Source of the DNA: RGIG426 sp045600765
GTDB lineage: Bacteria > Bacillota > Clostridia > Oscillospirales > Acutalibacteraceae
Assembly: GCA_045600765.1 (NCBI GenBank)
Contig: JAZRYM010000008.1
Location: 1 to 25,534, forward strand
DNA length: 25,534 nucleotides
Direction: 5' to 3'
The notes below the pieces were generated by a model that searched no databases, had not been told where the DNA came from, and saw nothing but the letters and a program-made list of their open reading frames with translations. A program made the translations under genes and the position numbers. Positions 1-6,977 of the stretch are shown piece after piece. Numbering within the stretch: position 1 is the first letter of the stretch; each line of letters opens with the position of its first letter.

Positions 1-653
1 AACGGCGGCAGGAAAAAGAGCGCAAACGTACCGAACAACAGCGCAATCGGGTCAAGTCCCGAGAACACAAACACCATCGCCACCGAGAACAAAAACCCAT
101 ACACGGCAATGAGTGTGCCGAGGATGATAAGGTTCTCTTTCCAACCGAGAAAAATCAGCGAAAAGGCGTTTTTATACAGCTGGCGCAGGTTGAATTTGAA
201 GGTCACCATCATCACGTAGAGGTAAAACTGCATCACGATAAACGCGACGAGAAGCGCCAGCACAAGCGCCATACAGATGAGGCTGGCGGTGGAGCCGTCA
301 TAAAAATAGAACAGCGCGCTAAACACCATCAGTCCGCCGATAACAAGATTGATAATTCCCACGGGGAGCGCTTGTTTCCAGTTCTTTTTGATGCACGAAA
401 AGTAGTCAGAGACCAAAAAAACGGGTTTTTCCCGCGCAAAGTTGCGGGTAATAAAGGTGGTTCCCGCGCAGGCAAGACCGTTGGTTATAATCGGCAGAGA
501 CAAGAGAACATACAGCAGTCCCAGTTCCAAAAGACTCCAAAATTTACGGAACGTCAGCGACCAAAACTCAAAAAAGTTACGCTTTTCCTCGCGGTTGCGG
601 TCTACACCGCGACCGGGACGGGTCACGTCAAAAATAGACGGTCGTTTGGCCAT
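1..653 (-). CDS. DUF624/YesL-like multi-pass membrane protein, partial at left edge
   Basis: I translated this frame by hand; it has no stop before the left edge, so the 3' end is missing. It begins MAKRPSIFDVTRPGRGVD with an ATG at 653, preceded on the minus strand by AAAGGAGG at good spacing. About 217 residues are visible. A short polar N-terminus leads into an aromatic segment (FEFWSLTFRKFWSL) and then several hydrophobic helices, with LLSLPIITNGLACAGTTF near residue 53. The pattern of an amphipathic start, a 'SLPI.T.G.A.A' helix and later paired helices is typical of the DUF624/YesL family, whose biochemical role is unknown. It is the last visible gene of the yajC unit, 48 nt after the SpoIIM-family gene. 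Family assignment is by pattern memory and is moderately certain; function is not assigned. Confidence 0.72.
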   Translation of the reverse strand, partial: MAKRPSIFDVTRPGRGVDRNREEKRNFFEFWSLTFRKFWSLLELGLLYVLLSLPIITNGLACAGTTFITRNFAREKPVFLVSDYFSCIKKNWKQALPVGIINLVIGGLMVFSALFYFYDGSTASLICMALVLALLVAFIVMQFYLYVMMVTFKFNLRQLYKNAFSLIFLGWKENLIILGTLIAVYGFLFSVAMVFVFSGLDPIALLFGTFALFFLPP

Positions 654-700
654 ATTTGGTTCCTCCTTTTTAACATCCTTTTAACGATTCGACGGGCCAC

Positions 701-1294
701 TCAAAACAGCAGCGACAGCGTTGTGCCCACTGCCGACGCTAAGAGCGCCAGCAAAAAGCAGAGCAAAAACCGTCGAAAAAACAAGCGAAAATCGCGCCAT
801 AAACCCGCTTTTTGCGAGCCGGGCATCACTTGCGATACGAGGCGCAACGTAAGCCGCAACGATTCGGCGCAGGCGATAAGCATTGTCCACACGGCGAGAA
901 GTGTCCCCGGAAGCGACAACAAAAGTGCCGTAACTCCCCCGTCTTTCAGCAACGCCACCTCGCAAAAGCCGGTAAACGCGCCGTAGAAAAACGGGACGGC
1001 GAGCGACACGGGAAGCCCGCAAAGGGACATTCCCGCAAGCATCAAAAGTCCAACGGCGGCAAGGGTCACGAGGCTGTTCCTGAAAAACGCGGTAATAGCG
1101 CCGAAAAAGCCGGCAAATCCCCCACCGCCTTGACAGAGTGTGGAAAGCAGCGCGGTGGCGCGTACCGGCAGGCGCGAGTACCACAGACAGCCCGCCACAA
1201 CCCCCGAAAGCACGAGGGTCAAAAAAAGAAACAGACGGCTGTGGGCACCGAAAAAGGTGTGAAATTGCTTGCGAAAACGGCTTGTCCTTGGCAT
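701..1294 (-). CDS. SpoIIM-family (stage II sporulation protein M-like) membrane protein
   Basis: The product has 197 residues and starts MPRTSRFRKQF. I chose the ATG at 1294 because GGGAGG lies 7-8 nt upstream; an in-frame extension to 1354 has no such site. The protein has a basic cytoplasmic start, a first helix near residues 20-40, and about four further hydrophobic helices. The central GLPVSLAVPFFYGAFTGF segment matches the SpoIIM-type 'GLP...F..G...GF' core in position and spacing, and the length is close to that of SpoIIM proteins. In Bacillus, SpoIIM works with SpoIID and SpoIIP in peptidoglycan remodelling during engulfment. Whether this copy does so is inference; other members of the family occur outside sporulation. 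It sits 43 nt after the TIGR04086 gene in the yajC unit. No SpoIID or SpoIIP gene is in the window. Confidence 0.6.
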   Translation of the reverse strand: MPRTSRFRKQFHTFFGAHSRLFLFLTLVLSGVVAGCLWYSRLPVRATALLSTLCQGGGGFAGFFGAITAFFRNSLVTLAAVGLLMLAGMSLCGLPVSLAVPFFYGAFTGFCEVALLKDGGVTALLLSLPGTLLAVWTMLIACAESLRLTLRLVSQVMPGSQKAGLWRDFRLFFRRFLLCFLLALLASAVGTTLSLLF

Positions 1295-1337
1295 AATCAT
1301 TCCTCCCTGCTTCATTCCTATGCAGGAAGGAACGGCG

Positions 1338-1751
1338 TTAGACCGCAAATCCATTGTTGCGTTTTAAGTTGACGCCCACAATGCCGCCGACCGCGCCGCA
1401 GGCAAGGCACAGTGCCGCGCTCAGCGCCAAATGCGCGCCCGACGTAACGCCCACGCAGGCGAACCCCACAACCGACACAAGCAAAAAAAGTCCGCCGCCC
1501 ACGCAAAGCCCGTAGAGCCAGCCTTTTTTGCCGGCGATTTTGGCGGCAATCACGCCGCCGAGCGCCGCTCCCGCCGCGCAGGAGACAAACGCCATCGGCG
1601 CCACAAGTCCGGCGGGTACGTCGGTTGCCACGCACAGCGCCGCCGCTCCGAACAAGAGCAGCAGCGTACACAGCACGCCCGAAAGCGTGCCGAACAGCAA
1701 CGGTTTCACAAAGACCGGCGCGTTAGACGATGAGGTTGATTTTTTCAGCAT
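1338..1751 (-). CDS. TIGR04086-type small membrane protein
   Basis: This 137-residue protein has about four hydrophobic helices rich in Ala, Gly and Leu, with a short polar Ser-rich N-terminus (MLKKSTSSSNAP) and a basic C-terminal end (NLKRNNGFAV). Size, helix number and position directly after yajC match the TIGR04086 family, which in Clostridia commonly sits beside yajC. Its biochemical role is unknown. The ATG at 1751 has GGAGG exactly 7 nt upstream, but that site lies inside the arm of a strong hairpin, so translation may be conditional. Assignment rests on context and general shape rather than on catalytic residues. Confidence 0.68.
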   Translation of the reverse strand: MLKKSTSSSNAPVFVKPLLFGTLSGVLCTLLLLFGAAALCVATDVPAGLVAPMAFVSCAAGAALGGVIAAKIAGKKGWLYGLCVGGGLFLLVSVVGFACVGVTSGAHLALSAALCLACGAVGGIVGVNLKRNNGFAV

Positions 1752-1758
1752 AACAGTT

Positions 1759-1802
1759 CCTCCGCATCATGTAAGGATAGTTATCCTTATGCGATGCGGA
1801 GG
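1759..1802 (-). promoter_or_regulatory. RNA hairpin sequestering the Shine-Dalgarno of the TIGR04086 gene
   Basis: On the minus strand CCTCCGCATC (1802-1793) is fully complementary to GATGCGGAGG (1768-1759). An inner 8-bp arm, TAAGGATA with TATCCTTA (1789-1782 and 1779-1772), closes a 2-nt loop. The total is about 18 pairs with one small internal mismatch. The GGAGG of the downstream gene is the last part of the 3' arm. There is no U-tract, so it is unlikely to be an intrinsic terminator. It lies 14 nt after the yajC stop. Confidence 0.6.
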
Positions 1803-1816
1803 AAAAGTAGACCGAT

Positions 1817-2203
1817 TTAGATGTCGTCGTCATCATCGAAATCGTCGTCATCGTCATCATCGACAACGGCGGCTTCGTGCACGGTGTTGTTCGATTGCAC
1901 CGCCCATTTTTTCAGGGACAGTTTGGTGCGGTCGGCACCCGTCTCCACGAGAATCAAGTCCTCTTTGACGTTAATCACGCGGCAGATGATACCGCCGATG
2001 GTGACAATCTCGTCGCCCACGCGCAGGTCGTTGCGCATTTTCTGTTCCTCTTTTTCGCGTTTTCTCTGCGGACGAATCAGCAGGAAATACATCACGACAA
2101 AGATGAACACGAGCATCAGAATGGACGAATACTGATACCACCACGGAGCGGACTCGCCGTTCGCGTTGGTTGCGGCGGCCGCCAAAAACAGATTAGAAAA
2201 CAT
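1817..2203 (-). CDS. yajC: Preprotein translocase subunit YajC
   Basis: YajC is a small single-pass membrane protein that associates with SecDF and the Sec translocon. This 128-residue product has one N-terminal helix (about residues 24-44, ending YFLLIRPQ), followed by the family signature of a basic stretch (RPQRKREKEEQKMRNDLRVG) and a small domain with GDEIVTIGGIICRV. The C-terminus is an acidic run of seven Asp, one Phe, five Asp and a final Ile. The ATG at 2203 has GGAGG 9 nt upstream. It is the first gene after a promoter at 2234-2262 and leads the unit containing the TIGR04086, SpoIIM-family and DUF624 genes. SecD and SecF are not in the window. Identification is firm; the acidic tail is the unusual part. 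Confidence 0.95.
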   Translation of the reverse strand: MFSNLFLAAAATNANGESAPWWYQYSSILMLVFIFVVMYFLLIRPQRKREKEEQKMRNDLRVGDEIVTIGGIICRVINVKEDLILVETGADRTKLSLKKWAVQSNNTVHEAAVVDDDDDDDFDDDDDI

Positions 2204-2233
2204 AGTTTTACCTCCAAAAAAATCGTTGGTTCT

Positions 2234-2262
2234 ATTATAGCGGAAAAAGTTCCGTTTGGCAA
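2234..2262 (-). promoter_or_regulatory. Sigma-A-type promoter for the yajC unit
   Basis: On the minus strand TTGCCA (2262-2257) and TATAAT (2239-2234) are separated by 17 nt. The -35 lies only about 22 nt beyond the ileS stop, with no intrinsic terminator visible between them, so ileS transcripts may read through into yajC. Confidence 0.7.
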
Positions 2263-2284
2263 GTGGATTTACGATTTGTTTACA

Positions 2285-5200
2285 TTATTGCTTTTTGACA
2301 CCGATAGTCACGGCTTCACCGTTGATGTCCCATTCTTTCGTAAAGCCCTCTGCCCCACCGAACAACACGGCATCGGCAAGCACGTCGTCGGCAAGCGAGT
2401 CCTTGTATTTCTCGGCGACGGTCAGCACCTTTTCGCTTCCCGTAAAGGAGACGGTGATGCGGTCGGTGACCTCAAGATCGGCTTCTTTACGCATCGTTTG
2501 AATTTTGCTGACCAGTTCGCGCACAAGACCTTGCTCCAAAAGTTCCGGCGTAAGCACGGTGCACAGCGCCACCGTTACCCCGTTGTCGGACAGCGGGAAG
2601 TAACCCTCTTTTGCGGCAATGTCGATGAGCAAGTCTTCGGCAAGGAGCGTGATGTCGCCCGACGGCAGGTGCAGTTTCAGTTCGCCGGTCGCGTCCAGTT
2701 CCGCTTTGGCGGCGTTGCCGTCAAGGGTCGGGAGCGCTTGGCGAATTTCGCCCAGTTTTGCGCCGAATTTCGGGCCGACCGTTTTGAGTTGCGGTTTGAA
2801 ACTGTAACTCATAAACTCGCCCATATCGTCTTTGAGTTCCACCGCGTTGACGTTCAGTTCCTCCGCGATAACGGTGCGGAACAGTTCCGGTAAATCGCCG
2901 CCGGCAGACACCATCATTTTGGACAGCGGCTGACGGTTTTTGAGGTTGGCACCGTTACGGGCGGCACGACCGAGCACCACCACGTCGAGCACGCGCTGCA
3001 TTGTGGCTTCGAGGTCTTTGTCAATCGCCGTCTCGTCCGCCACCGGATAGGTGCACAGATGGATGCTTTCGGGCGCGGATTTATCGAGATTCCGCACGAG
3101 ATTTTGGTAAATATCCTCGCTCATAAACGGAATCATCGGCGCCGCCAGTTTGCAAACGGTCACGAGCGCATCATACAGCGTCGCGTAGGCGTTGATTTTA
3201 TCCTGCGGCATTCCGGTGACCCAGTAGCGCTCGCGGCAACGGCGGACGTACCAGTTCGACAGGTCGTCCACAAAGGCTTGGAGCGCTCTCGCCGCTTCGG
3301 GAATGCAGTAGTTGCCGAGGTAGCCGTCCACCTCTTTAATGAGGGTGTTCAGGCGGGAATTGAGCCACTTATCCATCACGGAAAGGGTCGCTTTATCCGC
3401 CTTTTGTTTGGTCGGGTCAAAGTTGTCGATGTTGGCATACAGCGTGTAGAACGCATAGGTGTTCCACAGCGTACCGAGGAACTTGCGCTGCCCTTCGACC
3501 ACCGCTTTGTCGTGGAAGCGGTTCGGAAGCCACGGCGCGGAGTTGATGTAGAAATACCAGCGGATGGCATCCGCACCGTATTTTTGAAGCGCATCGAACG
3601 GGTCAACGGCGTTGCCCTTGGATTTGGACATTTTCTGCCCGTTTTCGTCCTGCACAAGACCGAGCACGATGACGTTTTTATACGGCGCTTTGTTGAACAG
3701 CAGGGTGGAAATCGCGAGCAGCGAATAGAACCAACCGCGGGTCTGGTCAACCGCTTCGGAGATGAAGTCCGCCGGGAATTGCGCTTCAAACAAGTCTTTG
3801 TTTTCGAACGGATAGTGGTGTTGTGCGAACGGCATCGAGCCGGAGTCAAACCAGCAGTCGATGACCTCCGGCACACGTTTCATCGGTTTGCCGCAATGCG
3901 GGCATTTGATGGTCACCGCATCGATGTACGGGCGGTGCAGTTCGATGTTGTCCGGGCAGTTGTCGGACAGTTCTTTCAGTTCGGCGATACTGCCAATCGC
4001 GTGACGGTGGCCGCACTCACATTCCCAAATGTTCAGCGGCGTACCCCAATAGCGGTTGCGGCTGATACCCCAATCCTGCACGTTTTCAAGCCAGTCGCCG
4101 AAGCGGCCTTTACCGATGCTTTCGGGAATCCAGTTGACGGTGTTGTTGTTTTTGATGAGGTCGTCTTTCACGTCGGTCATACGGATGAACCACGAATCCC
4201 GCGCGTAGTAGATAAGCGGCGTGTCGCACCGCCAGCAATGCGGATAGCTGTGCTCAAAGGTGGGTGCGGAGAACAAAAGCCCGCGTTTTTCGAGGTCGAT
4301 AAGCACCTCTTTGTCCGCCTTTTTGCAGAACATCCCCGCCCACGGGGTTTCTTTGGTCATCTCACCCTTGCCATCCACCAGTTGAACAAACGGCAGGTCG
4401 TAGTTTTTGCCCACCACCGAGTCGTCCTCACCGAACGCCGGCGCAATATGGACAACGCCGGTACCGTCGGTCAACGTAACGTAGGTGTCGCAGGTGACGA
4501 AATAGCATTTTTTGTTCGGATTCACGAAATCGAACAGCGGCTCATACTCCTTGTATTCAAGGTCTTTGCCCTTGTACGATTCCAGCACTTCCGCGCCGTC
4601 GCCGAGCACCGTTTGCACCAGCGCTTCCGCCATATAGTAGGTATATTCGTCTTGTTTCACCTTGACGTAGGTTTCGTTCGGGTTGACGCACAGCGCCACG
4701 TTGGACGGGAGCGTCCACGGCGTAGTCGTCCACGCGAGGAAATAGGCATCCTCCCCTTTGACCTTAAAGCGCACCACGGCGGAGCGCTCTTTCACGTCTT
4801 TGTAGCCCTGCGCCACCTCGTGGGAGGAAAGCGGTGTGCCGCAACGCGGGCAATACGGGACGATTTTGTAGCCTTTGTAGAGCAAGCCCTTTTCCCAAAT
4901 TTGTTTCAGCGCCCACCACTCCGACTCGATAAAGTCGTTGTCGTAGGTGATGTACGGCTTGTCCATATCCGCCCAGAAACCGACGGTAGAGGAAAAATCC
5001 TCCCACATTCCCTTGTATTTCCAAACGCTCTCTTTGCATTTTTCAATAAAGGGTTCCAGCCCGTATTCTTCGATTTGCTCCTTGCCGTCAAGCCCGAGCA
5101 GTTTCTCCACTTCCAGTTCAACCGGAAGTCCGTGGGTGTCCCAGCCGGCTTTACGCGGCACTTCGTAGCCTTTCATCGTGCGATAACGCGGAATCATATC

Positions 5201-5401
5201 TTTGATAACGCGGGTCAGCACGTGACCGATGTGCGGTTTGCCGTTGGCGGTCGGCGGGCCGTCAAAAAAGACGTAAGGGTCTGCCCCTTTACGCTCCTCG
5301 ATGCTCTTTTGGAAGATGTCGTTCTCTTTCCAGAAGGCTTCGATTTTCTTTTCGCGCTCCACGAAGTTCAAGTCCGTGGAAACCTTGTCGTACAGTGCCA
5401 T
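2285..5401 (-). CDS. ileS: Isoleucyl-tRNA synthetase
   Basis: This cytoplasmic class Ia synthetase charges tRNA-Ile and edits misactivated valine. The 1038-residue product has the HIGH motif (PHIGH, residues 56-60), KMSKS (590-594), the CP1 editing region with TTTPWTLPSN near 225, and a C-terminal anticodon-binding domain. Several Cys pairs are visible, including CPRC at 184-187, CWRC near 389 and CPHC at 500-503. Length and layout resemble the longer IleS type found in many Clostridia. The ATG at 5401 follows GGAGG with 10-nt spacing. It lies 59 nt after malQ with no T-box or promoter of its own, so it is most simply read as the last gene of the unit that starts with the T-box at 9313-9598. 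Confidence 0.97.
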   Translation of the reverse strand: MALYDKVSTDLNFVEREKKIEAFWKENDIFQKSIEERKGADPYVFFDGPPTANGKPHIGHVLTRVIKDMIPRYRTMKGYEVPRKAGWDTHGLPVELEVEKLLGLDGKEQIEEYGLEPFIEKCKESVWKYKGMWEDFSSTVGFWADMDKPYITYDNDFIESEWWALKQIWEKGLLYKGYKIVPYCPRCGTPLSSHEVAQGYKDVKERSAVVRFKVKGEDAYFLAWTTTPWTLPSNVALCVNPNETYVKVKQDEYTYYMAEALVQTVLGDGAEVLESYKGKDLEYKEYEPLFDFVNPNKKCYFVTCDTYVTLTDGTGVVHIAPAFGEDDSVVGKNYDLPFVQLVDGKGEMTKETPWAGMFCKKADKEVLIDLEKRGLLFSAPTFEHSYPHCWRCDTPLIYYARDSWFIRMTDVKDDLIKNNNTVNWIPESIGKGRFGDWLENVQDWGISRNRYWGTPLNIWECECGHRHAIGSIAELKELSDNCPDNIELHRPYIDAVTIKCPHCGKPMKRVPEVIDCWFDSGSMPFAQHHYPFENKDLFEAQFPADFISEAVDQTRGWFYSLLAISTLLFNKAPYKNVIVLGLVQDENGQKMSKSKGNAVDPFDALQKYGADAIRWYFYINSAPWLPNRFHDKAVVEGQRKFLGTLWNTYAFYTLYANIDNFDPTKQKADKATLSVMDKWLNSRLNTLIKEVDGYLGNYCIPEAARALQAFVDDLSNWYVRRCRERYWVTGMPQDKINAYATLYDALVTVCKLAAPMIPFMSEDIYQNLVRNLDKSAPESIHLCTYPVADETAIDKDLEATMQRVLDVVVLGRAARNGANLKNRQPLSKMMVSAGGDLPELFRTVIAEELNVNAVELKDDMGEFMSYSFKPQLKTVGPKFGAKLGEIRQALPTLDGNAAKAELDATGELKLHLPSGDITLLAEDLLIDIAAKEGYFPLSDNGVTVALCTVLTPELLEQGLVRELVSKIQTMRKEADLEVTDRITVSFTGSEKVLTVAEKYKDSLADDVLADAVLFGGAEGFTKEWDINGEAVTIGVKKQ

Positions 5402-5460
5402 AGGTGAAAATCCTCCATTTCTTTTCGGTGGAATATTGAACCCGATTTATCTTGCGCCGT

Positions 5461-6936
5461 TCAGCGGCGATAGAGACATGTAAGGGCGAGTGCCTTTACG
5501 GCAACCTCGCTTGAAAAGTCGCCCGGTCGCACACGAAAACGCCAGTTTCCCTCGACCGTGCCGGGAATATTGATGCGCGCTTCGCTCCCTTTTTCGAGCC
5601 AGTCCTGCGCTTGGGAAATGACCGTGTCCGCGCGGGAGGCAAGCAGGGTTTTGAGCATCCTTTGCGGCGCATCTTCGCGGTCGGATACGCCGAGATACCG
5701 CGCGGCAAACTCCCATTCCTCCGCGCCCGCGGTGCGCGCCCAACCGAGAATGGTGTCGTTGTCGTGCGTGCCCGTGTAGGCAACGCAATGTTCGGTGAAA
5801 TTGTGCGGCAGATAACTGCTGTCGCCGTGCACGTCCGCGAAGGCGAACTGCATCACCCGCATACCGGGATACCCGCTTTCGGCGAGCAGTTCATACACGG
5901 CGGGCGTGAGATAGCCCAAATCCTCCGCAATGAGCGGAAGCGCGCCCAGTTCCCCTTCGAGCGAGCGGAACAAGTCCATTCCGGGCCCTTTGCGCCACAC
6001 GCCGTTTTTGGCGTTTTCCGCCTCGGCGGGAATGCAGTAATAGGACTCAAACCCGCGGAAATGGTCGATACGCACCGTGTCGTATAACCGGCAGGCATGG
6101 CGCACGCGCGCGTGCCACCAGGCGTAATCGGTGTCTTTCAGCGCCGCCCAGTGGTAGACGGGATTTCCCCACTTTTGCCCCTCTTCCGAGAACGCATCCG
6201 GCGGACAGCCGGACACCTCTTTCGGGTTGCCCTCGGCATCCAGCGCAAACAGTTCGCGGTGACTCCACACGTCGGCGGAATCCATCGCCACATAAATGGG
6301 CAAATCGCCTAAAATATCAATGCCTTTCGCGTTGGCGCGAGCCTTTAAGGCGCGCCATTGGCGGAAAAAGAGGTATTGGAGCATTTGCACGTAGTCGAGC
6401 GCGTCGCGGTGTGAAGCCGCAAACGCCGCAAGCGCGGTTTCGTCGCGGTCGCGGTAAGGCGGTGCCCAGTCGTTCCACGGTGCGCCGCCGTGTGCCTCTT
6501 TCAGAGCGCAAAAGAGCGCGTAGTCGAAAAGCCAGCCGCTTTCCGCCTCGCAAAACGCCGCGTAATCGGGCGGCGGAGAGGCAAAAAAGCGGGAATACGC
6601 GGTTTTGAAAAGGAGCGGACGGTAGGTGTTTACGCGGTCGTAATCCACCGCGTCGGGCGAACATTCCCAGGAAAACGCGGCGCACTCGCTCTCTTTGAGC
6701 CAGCCGTCTTTGACAAGAAAATCGAGGTCGATAAGAAGCGGGTTGCCCGCAAAGGTGGAGTCGGACTGGTACGGCGAATTCCAAAGCCCGGTCGGTCCGA
6801 GCGGCAAAATCTGCCATATCGTTTGTCCGGCGGCGGCGAGAAAATCCACAAACGCATAGGCGGCGGCACCCATCGTCCCGATACCGTACGGAGACGGCAA
6901 CGAGAAAATCGGCAACAACATTCCGCTTTTGCGCAT
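5461..6936 (-). CDS. malQ: 4-alpha-glucanotransferase (amylomaltase, GH77)
   Basis: The enzyme transfers alpha-1,4-glucan segments between maltooligosaccharides or glycogen chains in the cytoplasm. The 491-residue product starts MRKSGMLLPIFSLPSPYGIG, the typical GH77 opening. It carries the catalytic nucleophile in RIDHFRGF (Asp291), the acid/base in IAEDLG (Glu338) and the third acidic residue in GTHDNDT (Asp392). Length is normal for bacterial MalQ. The start at 6936 is preceded by GGGGAGAG. It sits 41 nt after the acyl-CoA synthetase fusion and 59 nt before ileS, all on one strand. No other maltose or glycogen gene is in the window, so its presence here does not look pathway-driven. Confidence 0.95.
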   Translation of the reverse strand: MRKSGMLLPIFSLPSPYGIGTMGAAAYAFVDFLAAAGQTIWQILPLGPTGLWNSPYQSDSTFAGNPLLIDLDFLVKDGWLKESECAAFSWECSPDAVDYDRVNTYRPLLFKTAYSRFFASPPPDYAAFCEAESGWLFDYALFCALKEAHGGAPWNDWAPPYRDRDETALAAFAASHRDALDYVQMLQYLFFRQWRALKARANAKGIDILGDLPIYVAMDSADVWSHRELFALDAEGNPKEVSGCPPDAFSEEGQKWGNPVYHWAALKDTDYAWWHARVRHACRLYDTVRIDHFRGFESYYCIPAEAENAKNGVWRKGPGMDLFRSLEGELGALPLIAEDLGYLTPAVYELLAESGYPGMRVMQFAFADVHGDSSYLPHNFTEHCVAYTGTHDNDTILGWARTAGAEEWEFAARYLGVSDREDAPQRMLKTLLASRADTVISQAQDWLEKGSEARINIPGTVEGNWRFRVRPGDFSSEVAVKALALTCLYRR

Positions 6937-6977
6937 GGGTCTCTCCCCTTTCTTCCGGTTTTTCGCGTGTATTCGGC

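Noticed and set aside
3059..5407. 782-codon open frame on the plus strand opposite ileS
   Set aside because: It is antisense to a fully conserved ileS, has no recognizable domain, and its His/Arg/Val-rich composition is that of a codon-bias shadow.
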